Positions 1-8,261 of a stretch of DNA of 64,000 nucleotides are shown piece after piece. The notes under the pieces were generated by a model. That model did not search any database. It was not told the origin of the DNA and saw only the letters and a list, made by a program, of their open reading frames with translations. Source of the DNA: Streptomyces sp. WAC08241 (GTDB taxonomy: Bacteria; Actinomycetota; Actinomycetes; Streptomycetales; Streptomycetaceae). The stretch is taken from the NCBI GenBank assembly GCA_007858575.1, contig CP042279.1, positions 5,954,501-6,018,500 of the forward strand, in the 5' to 3' direction. The stretch's first letter is position 1. The number at the start of each line of letters is the position of its first letter. The position numbers were made by a program, and so were the translations under genes.

Positions 1-267
1 GCCCTGGACGTCGTCCTGACACGCGTCCGCGGGCACCGCGTGGCGCAGCGCGTTGGTGACGAGCTCGGAGACCACCAGGGCCACGTCGTCGAAGCGCTCC
101 GACAGCTCCCAGCGGTCGAGCGTCGCGCTGGTGAACTTCCGCGCCCCGCCCACGGCTTCGTACCGCGCGGGGAGCGCACAGGAGGCGGAGGTGGAGACGG
201 CGCCGGGATCGAGCGGCGGAAGGCCCTGCCGTAACGGCTCGAGCACGGTCGATCCATTCGTCCCCAT
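1..267 (-). CDS. ATP-binding protein, anti-sigma factor (RsbW/SpoIIAB-like) family, partial
   Basis: The reverse strand reads an uninterrupted 89-residue N-terminal piece from ATG at 267, cut by the window edge. It contains SELVTNALRHAV, the N-box of the GHKL/HATPase_c_2 fold that coordinates Mg-ATP, after an N-terminal strand-helix region. Streptomyces carries many such short single-domain kinases, which act as anti-sigma factors or partners of anti-anti-sigma factors; the specific partner cannot be told. It is divergent from the Scr1-type regulator at 638, a common pairing in this genus. The 3' half, with the ATP-lid glycines, lies outside the window. Confidence 0.8.
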   Translation of the reverse strand, partial: MGTNGSTVLEPLRQGLPPLDPGAVSTSASCALPARYEAVGGARKFTSATLDRWELSERFDDVALVVSELVTNALRHAVPADACQDDVQG

Positions 268-380
268 GCGAGGCACTCCCGGGAATCGCGACTGTGGTGC
301 GACAACACGACAACACGAACGAGTACGCGGCTGCGCGGGCCCCATGGTTCCGAATGCGACCCCCGGATGCAAGGGCAGAT

Positions 381-394
381 GCACGTGCACGTGC
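381..394. promoter_or_regulatory. Perfect 14-bp palindrome (GCACGTGCACGTGC)
   Basis: The sequence equals its own reverse complement and lies between two divergent regulatory genes, so it is a candidate operator. It contains two overlapping CACGTG cores. The cognate regulator is unknown and chance occurrence is possible in GC-rich DNA. Confidence 0.35.
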
Positions 395-568
395 CGGACC
401 TGTCCTTTCCTGTGCCTAATCTGTGCATAAGTCGTCCGCGTCGGATCCCCTACTGGAAGGGAACTTCCCCGGATCTGCACACACTGTGCCCGTGGATGCC
501 CGGAACTCGCCGCCTTTCCGTAATCGCATGTGTACGCGCTGAAGCGTTTGGTGGCAGAATCCGGGGCT

Positions 569-610
569 CGACGGGGACGCGACGGGGATTCGACGGGGAT
601 TCGACGGGGT
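569..610 (+). repeat. Four direct repeats of CGACGGGGA at exact 11-bp period
   Basis: Copies start at 569, 580, 591 and 602; the last ends in T instead of A. One copy per helical turn just upstream of the regulator start at 638 puts every copy on the same DNA face. This suits cooperative binding of a transcription factor, for example of the SARP type, but no bound protein is known. Simple repeat expansion is the alternative. Confidence 0.5.
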
Positions 611-637
611 CGACACCGTAAAGGGGAGGCTGGGGCC

Positions 638-1507
638 GTGACCGCAGGCGAATCGGGCGGAGCGAACGGAAGCGTGGTGCGGCGCATCCTGCTGGGCTCC
701 CAGCTCAGGCGGCTGCGCGAGTCGCGCGGCATCACCCGGGAGGCGGCCGGTTACTCGATCCGCGCGTCCGAATCCAAGATCAGCCGCATGGAGTTGGGAC
801 GGGTGAGCTTCAAGGCCAGGGACGTCGAGGACCTGCTCACGCTCTACGGGGTCGGGGACGAGGCCGAGCGCGGCGCCTCTCGGCCTCGCCCGCGAGGCCA
901 ACGTCGCGGGCTGGTGGCACAGCTTCGGCGACGTCCTGCCGGGCTGGTTCCAGACGTACATCGGGCTCGAAGGCGCCGCCTCCCACATCCGCGTCTACGA
1001 AGTGCAGTTCGTCCACGGCCTGTTGCAGACCGAGGAGTACGCCCAGGCGGTCGTCACGCGCGGCATGCCCGACGCCCCGCGCGCCGAGATCGACCGCCGG
1101 GTCGCCCTGCGGCTCGAACGCCAGAAGGTCCTCGTCTCCGAGCGCGCCCCGCAGGTGCACGCCGTCCTCGACGAGGCCGCGCTGCGCCGCCCGTACGGCG
1201 ACCGGGCCGTCATGCGCGGCCAGTTGAAGCACCTCATCGAGGTCTCCGAGCACCCCGGCGTCACGCTCCAGGTCATGCCGTTCAGCTTCGGCGGCCACGC
1301 CGGCGAGAGCGGCGCCTTCACGATGCTGAGCTTCCCGAGTCCGACCTCTCCGACGTCGTCTACCTGGAGCAGCTCACCAGCGCCCTCTACCTCGACAAGC
1401 GCGAGGAGGTCGCCCAGTACCGGCGGGTGATGGAGAGGCTCCAGCAGGACGGGCCGGATCCGGCCGAAAGCCGGGACATCCTCCGAGGCCTCCTCCAACT
1501 CTCCTGA
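638..1507 (+). CDS. Helix-turn-helix protein with DUF5753 (Scr1-type) domain
   Basis: About 289 residues. Residues 15-70 form an XRE-type helix-turn-helix (QLRRLRESRG, then ASESKISRMELG). The remainder matches the DUF5753/Scr1 family, with WWHSFGDVLPGW, YEVQFVHGLLQTEEYA and the late HAGESGAFTMLSF segment. Members are DNA-binding regulators commonly encoded beside anti-sigma-type ATPases and small DUF397 proteins in Streptomyces; the ATPase at 1-267 fits. The GTG at 638 follows GGGGAGG at 623-629. The frame breaks near 880 and again near 1335, where a CCCC run has lost a base; the two breaks cancel. Confidence 0.85.
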   Translation: MTAGESGGANGSVVRRILLGSQLRRLRESRGITREAAGYSIRASESKISRMELGRVSFKARDVEDLLTLYGVGDEAERGASRPRPRGQRRGLVAQLRRRPAGLVPDVHRARRRRLPHPRLRSAVRPRPVADRGVRPGGRHARHARRPARRDRPPGRPAARTPEGPRLRARPAGARRPRRGRAAPPVRRPGRHARPVEAPHRGLRAPRRHAPGHAVQLRRPRRRERRLHDAELPESDLSDVVYLEQLTSALYLDKREEVAQYRRVMERLQQDGPDPAESRDILRGLLQLS

Positions 1508-1593
1508 CGCATCAGTACGATGACGCCACATCAGGCGTACGGGATTCGTACATCAGTCGCATCGCGCGGGTAGCGGGTAGAGGGGTCTCCACC

Positions 1594-3049
1594 ATGTCGC
1601 ACTTCACCGACCTGGCCCACCAGTACATCGACGGCGAGTGGAAGCCGGGCAGTGGCTCGTGGGACATCATCGACTTCAACCCGTACACCGGGGAGAAGCT
1701 CGCCTCGATCACCGTCGCCACCGTCGCCGAGGTCGACCGCGCCTACCGGGCCGCCGAGCGCGCCCAGACCGCGTGGGCCGAGACCAACCCGTACACCCGC
1801 CGGCTCGTCTTCGAGCGCGCGCTGCGGATCGTCGAGGACCGCGAGGAGGAGATCGCCGAGACGATCGTCGCGGAGTTGGGCGGCACCCGCCTCAAGGCGG
1901 CCTTCGAGCTGCACCTCGCCAAGGAGTTCCTGCGCGAGGCGGTCCAGCTCGCGCTGCGCCCCGAGGGCCGCATCCTGCCCTCCCCGGTCGACGGCAAGGA
2001 GAACCGCGTCTACCGCGTCCCGGTCGGCGTCGTCGGCGTCATCTCCCCTTCAACTTCCCCTTCCTCCTCTCGCTCAAGTCGGTCGCGCCCGCCCTCGCGC
2101 TCGGCAACGCCGTCGTCCTCAAGCCCCACCAGAACACTCCGATCTGCGGCGGCACCCTCGTCGCCAAGGTCCTGGAGGAGGCCGGGCTCCCGGCCGGCCT
2201 GCTGAACGTCGTCGTCACCGACATCGCCGAGATAGGCGACGCGCTCCTGACCCACCCGGTCCCGAAGGTCATCTCCTTCACCGGCTCCGACAAGGTCGGC
2301 CGGCACGTCGCCACGGTCTGCGCCGAGCACTTCAAGCACGCCGTCCTCGAACTCGGCGGCAACAGCGCCCTGATCGTCCTCGACGACGCCGACGTCGACT
2401 ACGCGGTCGACGCGGCCGTCTTCAGCCGCTTCGTGCACCAGGGCCAGGTCTGCATGGCCGCCAACCGCATCCTGGTGGACCGCACCCTGGAGGCGGAGTT
2501 CACCGAGAAGTTCGTGGCCAAGGTGAAGACCCTGCGCGTCGGCGACCCGGCCGACCCGGCCACCCACATCGGCCCGCTCATCAACTCCCAGCAGGCCGAG
2601 TCCGTCTCCTCCCTGGTCGACCAGACGGTCGCCGCCGGCGCCACTGCCCTGCTGCACGGCGCGGCCGACGGCAACCTCGTCTCCCCGTCCGTCCTCACCG
2701 GGCTCGCCGCCGACTCCCCGGTCCTGCGCCAGGAGATCTTCGGCCCGGTCGCCCTGATCGTGCCCTTCGACGGCGAGGAGGAGGCCGTCCGGATCGCCAA
2801 CGACACCCCGTACGGCTCAGCGGCGCCGTCCACACCGGGGACGTCGAGCGGGGCGTGCGGGTCGCCAAGCGCATCCACACCGGCATGATCCACATCAACG
2901 ACGGCACCGTGCACGACGAGCCGATCGTCCCCTTCGGCGGCGAGAAGCAGTCGGGCGTCGGGCGGCTCAACGGCGACTCGATGGTGGACTCCTTCACCAC
3001 CCAGAAGTGGATCTCGATCCAGCACGGCCGCAGCCGCTTCCCCTTCTGA
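1594..3049 (+). CDS. NAD(P)-dependent aldehyde dehydrogenase family protein
   Basis: About 485 residues, full length for the ALDH superfamily. It oxidises an aldehyde to the carboxylate with NAD(P). Visible marks are the SPFNFPFLLSLKS loop (near 150), KPHQNTP cofactor-binding lysine region, SFTGSDKVGR, the general-base Glu in VLELGGNSALIV, the nucleophile Cys in GQVCMAANR, and the C-terminal EIFGPVA and PFGGEKQSGVGR motifs. The sequence resembles the aromatic (benzaldehyde, salicylaldehyde, vanillin) branch, but the substrate is not established. Frame breaks near 2044 (CCCCC read as CCCC) and 2818. It stands alone, with no catabolic operon around it. Confidence 0.92.
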
Positions 3050-3055
3050 CCGGGG

Positions 3056-3085
3056 CCGGATCCAGTCCGGATCCAGTCCGGATCC
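3056..3085 (+). repeat. 11-bp tandem repeat (CCGGATCCAGT), about 2.7 copies
   Basis: Copies begin at 3056, 3067 and 3078 (partial), directly after the aldehyde dehydrogenase stop. It is noncoding and its function is not apparent. Confidence 0.6.
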
Positions 3086-3099
3086 GATCCGGGATTCCT

Positions 3100-3122
3100 T
3101 TGCGGACCGTACCTGTCCGCAA
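3100..3122. promoter_or_regulatory. Inverted repeat TTGCGGAC-7-GTCCGCAA
   Basis: Perfect 8-bp arms with a 7-nt centre lie between the aldehyde dehydrogenase stop and the DinB-like gene. It could be an operator for the DinB-PadR unit or a weak terminator; there is no T-run, which favours an operator. Confidence 0.4.
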
Positions 3123-3196
3123 GCCTCCGTAACGTGCTCTGTGTCGGAAGAACCCGGCAGCACCCCGGCACGGGGCACGTACGGAAGGCGGACGTC

Positions 3197-3744
3197 ATGG
3201 TTGCTCTTGTTCCCGCAGGGCCCCCGGCGACGAGCGCGGCACGCTCCTCGACTTCGTGGAGGCCCAGCGCGCTGCGCTGCGCCGCGCCGTCCTCGGCCTG
3301 ACCGAGGAGCAGGCGGCGAGCACCCCCAGCGCCAGCGAGCTGAGCCTGTCCGGGCTGCTCAAGCACGTCGCCGAGGTCGAGCTCAACTGGCTCCGGCTCG
3401 CGCAGCAGCGGCCCAACGAGAAGCAGCGGACCCGGGAGACCTGGGGCGAGGGCTTCCGGCTCGTGGACGGCGAGACGATCCCGGAGACCGTGGCGTTCTG
3501 GGCGGACGTGGCCAAGCAGACGGAGGACTTCGTCCGCTCGGTGCCGAGCCTGGACGACACCTTCCCGCTGCCGGAGGCGCCCTGGTTCCCGAAGGACGGG
3601 CGGGTCACGGTCCGCTGGATGGTGCTCCACCTCGTCCAGGAGATGGGACGGCACGCCGGCCACGCCGACATCATCCGCGAGAGCATCGACGGCAAGGGCT
3701 CCTTCGAGCTGATCGCGGCGGAGGCGGAGGTGTCGGGGCGGTGA
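3197..3744 (+). CDS. DinB superfamily (DUF664) protein
   Basis: About 182 residues forming the four-helix DinB/mycothiol-dependent metalloenzyme fold. GLLKHVAEVELNWLRL supplies a conserved early histidine, and VRWMVLHLVQEMGRHAGHADIIRE carries the typical late histidines, the expected metal triad. Members include mycothiol S-transferases and uncharacterised proteins; the reaction here is unknown. ATG at 3197 follows GGAAGG; the frame breaks near 3225, after which LLDFVEAQRAALRRAV resumes similarity. It is followed closely by a PadR gene, so the two may form a regulated detoxification unit. Confidence 0.8.
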
Positions 3745-3758
3745 TCGCCGCGCGTACC

Positions 3759-3776
3759 CTGGTCGGGATCGACCAG
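3759..3776 (+). promoter_or_regulatory. 18-bp dyad next to the padR ribosome binding site
   Basis: CTGGTCG-GGAT-CGACCAG is a perfect 7-bp inverted repeat ending where the AGGAGG ribosome binding site (3775-3780) of the PadR gene begins. It could be an autoregulatory operator or an RNA hairpin limiting ribosome access. Confidence 0.4.
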
Positions 3777-3788
3777 GAGGTACGTGGG

Positions 3789-4403
3789 ATGTCGGCCATC
3801 CGTCTTCTCGTCCTGGGCGCGGTGCGGCAGCACGGCCGCGCCCACGGCTACCAGGTGCGCAACGACCTGGAGTACTGGGGCGCCCACGAGTGGTCGCACG
3901 CCAAGCCCGGCTCGATCTACCACGCGCTGAAGCAGATGGCGAAGCAGGGACTGCTGCGCGCGCACGAGGTCGCGCCGAGCGTGAGTCGGCGGCCCGCCCC
4001 GGGTCGAGTACGAGCTGACCGGGGCGGGCACGGAGGAGTACTTCGCGCTGCTGCGCGCGGCGCTGACCACCTACGACCAGAAGGTGGACGTCCTGTCGGC
4101 GGGCATCGGCTTCATGGTGGACCTGCCCCGCGCGGAGGCCGTGGAGCTGCTGCGCCGGCGGGTGCGGGCGCTCGACGAGTGGCGGGCGGCGGTCACCGAC
4201 TACTACACGCCGGAGGGCGGCCCGGGGCAGCTCGGGCACATCGGCGAGATCATGCACATGTGGTCGGCTCGGCCGACGCGGGCAAGGAGTGGACGCTCGG
4301 CCTGATCGAGCGGATCGAGGGCGGGGCGTACGTGTTCGCGGGCGAGGGCGACCCGTTCGTGGGGGTGCTCGCGGAGGGCGAGGAGAACCCGTACGCGACC
4401 TGA
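3789..4403 (+). CDS. PadR family transcriptional regulator
   Basis: About 205 residues. The N-terminal winged helix opens with IRLLVLGAVRQHGRAHGYQVRNDL and contains KPGSIYHALKQMAKQGLL, the recognition helix and wing region of PadR proteins. The C-terminal part (VEYELTGAGTEEYFALLRAAL and onward) is the dimerisation domain of the longer PadR subfamily. ATG at 3789 is chosen because AGGAGG lies 8 nt upstream. Frame breaks near 3990 and 4263. It directly precedes a drug-type ABC exporter, and PadR proteins often repress such exporters; the palindromes at 4483-4551 are candidate sites. Confidence 0.85.
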   Translation: MSAIRLLVLGAVRQHGRAHGYQVRNDLEYWGAHEWSHAKPGSIYHALKQMAKQGLLRAHEVAPSVSRRPAPGRVRADRGGHGGVLRAAARGADHLRPEGGRPVGGHRLHGGPAPRGGRGAAAPAGAGARRVAGGGHRLLHAGGRPGAARAHRRDHAHVVGSADAGKEWTLGLIERIEGGAYVFAGEGDPFVGVLAEGEENPYAT

Positions 4404-4482
4404 GGGGCGCGAGGTCCGTCCACGGCCCGTCCACGGGTCCCACCCACAAGCCCGTCCACAGGGCCCGCCCACGATCCGGGTA

Positions 4483-4496
4483 ATCAAGTTTGACTA
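4483..4496. promoter_or_regulatory. Operator-like element ATCAAGTTTGACTA overlapping -35
   Basis: The TCAAGTTTGA core (4484-4493) is palindromic except at the centre. It overlaps the -35 hexamer at 4490-4495 and recurs with one mismatch at 4538-4551, 55 bp (about five helical turns) downstream. Repression by the adjacent PadR protein or another dimeric regulator is inferred. Confidence 0.55.
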
Positions 4497-4518
4497 AAGA
4501 CCTGCGAGGGCATACCTT
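4490..4518 (+). promoter_or_regulatory. Sigma-70 type promoter of the ABC exporter operon
   Basis: TTGACT (4490-4495), a 17-nt spacer and TACCTT (4513-4518) form a close match to the HrdB-type consensus, rare in this GC-rich window. Transcription would start near 4525, about 50 nt upstream of the ATG at 4574. Both operator-like elements flank it. Confidence 0.65.
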
Positions 4519-4537
4519 GCTCCGTCGGTGGCGCCTG

Positions 4538-4551
4538 ATCAAATTTGACTA
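4538..4551. promoter_or_regulatory. Operator-like element ATCAAATTTGACTA downstream of start point
   Basis: The core TCAAATTTGA (4539-4548) is a perfect 10-bp palindrome and the whole 14-mer matches the element at 4483-4496 in 13 positions. It lies in the 5' leader just before the ribosome binding site, where a bound repressor would block elongation or act by looping. Confidence 0.55.
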
Positions 4552-4573
4552 GGCAGGTTTCGGGAGGAGACGG

Positions 4574-5526
4574 ATGACGGCGGAAGCGATCCGCGTGGAG
4601 GGCGCGCGGAAGCGGTACGGAGACAAGGACGCCCTGGACGGGCTCGACCTCGCCGTCGGGCGCGGCACCGTCCACGGCCTCCTCGGCCCCAACGGGGCGG
4701 GCAAGACCACGGCGGTGCGGATCCTGGCGACCCTGCTCCGGCACGACGCGGGCCTGGTCCGCGTCGCCGGGCACGACGTGCGCACCGAGGCCCGGGAGGT
4801 GCGGCGGCGGATCGGGCTCCTCGGCCAGCACGCCGCCCTCGACGAGGAGCTGGGCGGCCGGCAGAACCTGGAGATGTTCGGCCGGCTCCACCACCTGGGC
4901 GCCCGGCGCGCCGGGGCCCGCGCCGACGAGCTCCTGGAGCGCTTCGGCCTCGCCGGCACCGGGCGCAAGCCCGTCCGGCAGTACAGCGGCGGCATGCGGC
5001 GGCGGCTCGACCTGGCGGCGTCGCTGATCACCGAGCCGGAGGTGCTGTTCCTCGACGAGCCGACCACCGGACTCGACCCGCGCGGACGCGCCGAGGTCTG
5101 GGAGTCGGTGCGCTCGCTGGTGGGCGGCGGCACGACCGTCCTGCTCACCACGCAGTACCTGGAGGAGGCCGACCGGCTCGCCGACCGGATCTCGGTCGTG
5201 GACCGGGGCGGATCGTCGCCGACGGCACCGCCGACGCGCTGAAGGCCCGCGTGGGCGCGGACCGGATCGACGTGGTCGTACGGGACGCCCACCGGCTCGA
5301 CGAGGCGGCGGCCCTCCTCCCGGCGGCGCGCGCCGAGGTGGCCGTGGACGCCGACCGGCGGCTGCTCAGCGCCCCCGCGGCCGACCGGACGGCCGCGCTC
5401 GCCGAGACCGTGCGGGCGCTCGGGGCGGCCGGGATCGAGGCGGAGGACATCGCCCTGCGGCGCCCGACCCTCGACGAGGTCTTCCTGCACCTGACGGGCC
5501 GCGAGGACGGGGAGGTGGCGGCATGA
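4574..5526 (+). CDS. ABC transporter ATP-binding protein, DrrA-type exporter
   Basis: About 317 residues. It is the ATPase of an ABC-2 type exporter, cytoplasmic and paired with the permease encoded next. Walker A is GPNGAGKTT (about residue 38), the Q-loop is near GLLGQHAAL, the signature is QYSGGMRRRL, and Walker B is VLFLDEPTTGLDPRGR, followed by the LLTTQYLEEADRL switch histidine region, here with Gln in place of the usual His (TTQYLEEA), as in daunorubicin-type DrrA proteins. The C-terminal 90 residues match the DrrA extension. GGGAGGAG precedes the ATG. One frame break lies near 5206. The substrate is unknown; drugs or lipids are typical. Confidence 0.9.
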
Positions 5527-6286
5527 GCGCCGCGTACGCGGTGGGCGACTGCTGGACGATGACCCGCCGCGAACTGGCCCACTGGGCGCGGCAGCCGGTG
5601 CAGGTCCTGGTCGGCCTCGTCTTCCCGGTGATGATGCTGCTGATGTTCGGCTACCTGGTCGGCGGCGGGCGGGCCGTCGACGGCGCCTACGTCGACTACC
5701 TGGTGCCCGGCATGCTCACCCTGACCATGGTCTTCGGCCTCGAAGGCACCATGACGGCGGTCGCCCAGGACCTGAACAAGGGCGTGATCGACCGCTTCCG
5801 CGCCATGCCGATGACCGACGGCGCGGTCCTCGTCGGGCGGGCGGCGGCGGACATGCTCCAGTCGGCGGTGGGACTGCTCCTGATGACCGGCGTGGGGTAC
5901 GCGATCGGCTGGCGGGCACACGGCGGCCCCGGGGCCTTCCTGGGCGCGCTGGGGCTGCTGCTCCTGCTGCGCTTCGCGATGCTGTGGATCGGGATCCTCC
6001 TGGCCCTGGTCGCGGGCGGGCGGAGCTGGTGCAGGCGGTCCAGATCCTGGTCTGGCCCTTCGGCTTCCTCTCCAACGCCTTCGCCTCGCCCGACGCGATG
6101 CCGGGCTGGCTCGGCACGCTCGTGGAGTGGAACCCCATGTCGGCGACCGCGACGGCGGTGCGCGAGCTGTTCGGCAACCCGGGCGGCGAGCCGGGGCACC
6201 TGACGGCGGCGGTGGTCTGGCCGCTGCTGCTCCTCGCGGTCTTCTTCCCGCTGGCGGTACGGAAGTTCGGCCGGCTCGGCGGGTAG
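5523..6286 (+). CDS. ABC-2 type transporter permease, DrrB-type
   Basis: About 254 residues with six predicted membrane segments, including GLVFPVMMLLMFGYLVGG, YLVPGMLTLTMVFGLEGTM, VGLLLMTGVGYAIGW and the last VVWPLLLLAVFFPLAV. NKGVIDRFRAMPM is the conserved cytoplasmic loop of DrrB and other ABC-2 permeases that contacts the ATPase. Its ATG overlaps the ATPase stop (ATGA), so translation is coupled. The frame breaks near 6014, where a GGGG run is one short. Together with the preceding gene it forms a complete exporter (two ATPases plus two permeases). Confidence 0.9.
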
Positions 6287-6297
6287 CGCCGGCCCCG

Positions 6298-7580
6298 TTA
6301 CGTCAACGGCCGCCCGTCCTCGTCCAGTTCGAGCTGCGGGCGGCCGGTGACGATCAGCCAGGCCGGGAGCGAGGCCAGGCAGAGCAGGGCGAGCATGGCG
6401 GGGAGGCGGCGAGGACGGCGCCGGTGAAGAGGCTGATCCAGCCCTGCCGGGTGGTGGCGAGCAGCACCCCGAGGACGGCGGAGGAGATGGCGACGGCCGG
6501 ATGGACCTCGGGGACGAGGGCCTGGGTGAGGAGGCCGAAGGCGGCGCCGATGAAGACGGCGGGGAAGATCCGGCCGCCCCGGAAGCCGCAGGCGGCGGCG
6601 ACGAGGAGGGCGACGAGCTTGACGACGGCCAGCTTCGCCAGCTCGCCCGAGGACCAGCCGCCGATGTTCGCCGTGAGCTCCTTGATCTCCTCCAGGCCCT
6701 TGAAGAGGGTCAGGTGCCCGCCGAGGGCGCCCAGGAGGCCGAGGACGAGGCCGCCGGCGGGCAGCATCAGCAGGGGTGGCGCAGGCGCCGGAAGGCGGCG
6801 TGGACGTACGGGAAGAGGAAGCAGGCGGCGAGGCCGAAGACGGCCGCGGCGGAGGCGATCACCAGGGACGCGAGGAGGTCGCCCCAGTCGGGGTCGGTCA
6901 GCGGCGGGAGCCCCAGGGCGAAGGTGGGCTCGGCCAGCAGTTGGTGGTCGTGGCGCCGGCTCCGGCGGCGACCAGCGGGGCGAACAGGCGGTCCCAGAGG
7001 GACCCGGGGCCCGGGTGCCCGGCCAGGGCCTCGGAGATGACGAGGGCGGCGGCGACCGGGGTGCCGAAGAGGGCGCCGATCGTGGCGGCCGAGGCGAGCG
7101 AGACCCAGGCGATGCCGGGCACGGCGGGCGCGGCCTTGCGGCCCAGCCAGTACGCGAGCGCGATGTTGGAGGCGATGATCGGGTTCTCGGGCCGAGGCTC
7201 ACCCCGCCGGCGAGCGCGAGGGCCCCGGCGATCAGCAGCCCCGGCACCGCCCCCGGGGCGATCGGCTTCCCGCCGAGCCCGGTGGTCGCCGGGTCGGGCC
7301 CGGCGTGCCCGGGCGCCTTCCACGACCAGGCCCACGGCGATGCCGGTCGCCGTGAGCATGACGATCATCCAGAGCGAGGAGTACCCGCCGATCCCGAGGG
7401 CGTCGGGCAGGTCCTCCCAGAGCACGTGCTTGAACTCCTCCGAGAGGGCGCTGACCCCCAGGAAGAGCAGGCTCGCCCCGATCCCGACCACGAGCGCGGG
7501 CAGGATCTGCGGCAACAGGACCCGCAGCGGGGCCTCGTCGGCGGCGGGGACGGCGCGGCCGGGGCGCGATCGGTGGACAC
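6298..7580 (-). CDS. Chloride-channel (ClC) type ion channel protein
   Basis: About 428 residues, integral membrane. Segments such as LLPQILPALVVGIGASLLFLG, GYSSLWMIVMLTATGIAVGL, LASAATIGALFGTPVAAALV and GRIFPAVFIGAAFGLL follow the repeated helix plan of ClC channels, and GGVSLGPENPIIASN corresponds to the anion-selectivity loop region. The actinobacterial ion channel protein branch lacks the usual glutamate motif GREGP, so whether it is a channel or an exchanger is open. The GTG at 7580 is the most plausible start. Frame breaks fall near 7550, 7310, 7195, 6945, 6780 and 6400; the last residues read LASLPAWLIVTGRPQLE and end at TAA 6298-6300. Confidence 0.75.
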
Positions 7581-7620
7581 GGCCCCACGATAGGGGAGCA
7601 AAAGCCACGAACCGCCTAGG

Positions 7621-7672
7621 GCCTGTCCGGCGGATCAGGGTCGCGTCCCCGGCCATGATCCGCCGGACAGGC
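7621..7672. terminator. 17-bp perfect inverted repeat, terminator or dispersed repeat element
   Basis: GCCTGTCCGGCGGATCA (7621-7637) and its exact complement (7656-7672) flank an 18-nt loop. It sits downstream of the YbjQ gene stop and upstream of the channel gene, so it can terminate YbjQ transcription. From memory, closely similar sequences are dispersed in intergenic regions of many Streptomyces genomes, suggesting a REP-like family. Confidence 0.65.
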
Positions 7673-7744
7673 TCTGGGCCGGCTGGGCCTTGCCGGGCAC
7701 CCGTCGCCAGGTGCCCCACCGCCCCGGCCGCGCCCCGGAGCCCC

Positions 7745-8113
7745 TCACACCCGGGGCGCGATCACCACCGCCGTACCGTAGGCGCAGACCTCCGTCCCGA
7801 CGTCCGCCGCCTCCGTCACGTCGAAGCGGAACGCCAGGACCGCGTTCGCGCCGCGCGCCCGCGCCTGCTCCACCAGGCGTTCCATCGCCTGGTTGCGGGT
7901 CTCCACCAGGGTCTTCGTCAGACCCTTCAGCTCCCCGCCGATCATCGACTTCAGCCCCGCGCCGATCTGGCTGCCCAGATGCCGGGAGCGCACGGTCAGC
8001 CCGAAGACCTCGCCGATCACCTGTCGGACCTCGTGGCCGGGGACGTCGTTCGTCGTCACGACTAGCACTTTCGGGATGCGGCCCTGGCCGCCCCCGTACT
8101 CCTCGATGCCCAT
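7745..8113 (-). CDS. YbjQ family (DUF74) heavy-metal-binding-like protein
   Basis: 122 residues, intact. The sequence has the YbjQ/UPF0145 pattern: KVLVVTTNDVPGHEVRQVIG, then GLTVRSRHLGSQI, ETRNQAMERLVEQARARGANAVLAFRFD and the terminal CAYGTAVVI. Family members form pentamers of small alpha-beta units; no reaction is established despite the heavy-metal-binding label. ATG at 8113 is favoured over the in-frame ATG at 8119 because AGGAGG then sits 9 nt upstream. It shares the orientation of the channel gene but is separated from it by the hairpin at 7621-7672. Confidence 0.88.
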   Translation of the reverse strand: MGIEEYGGGQGRIPKVLVVTTNDVPGHEVRQVIGEVFGLTVRSRHLGSQIGAGLKSMIGGELKGLTKTLVETRNQAMERLVEQARARGANAVLAFRFDVTEAADVGTEVCAYGTAVVIAPRV

Positions 8114-8261
8114 CGGCATGCACCTCCTGATCACCCACCTTCTGCCCCGCGGGACCCCTCCGCATCCCGTGGGGCCGGGTGGAACCGGGGAGCCCGGTCC
8201 ACGTTGATAGCTTGGGGCAGCCCGTCCCCACGCCCCCACCGACCGCAGGAGCCCGGAACCC

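Larger units (their letters stand above)
268..637. promoter_or_regulatory. 370-bp divergent intergenic region
   Basis: No gene is supported here. The stretch separates the divergent ATPase and Scr1-type regulator genes and should hold both promoters. It contains a perfect 14-bp palindrome at 381-394, two CGACAACA copies around 301-316, a patch of lower GC at 400-435, and four 11-bp-spaced direct repeats near its right end (569-610). I could not assign -10 or -35 boxes with confidence. Confidence 0.4.
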
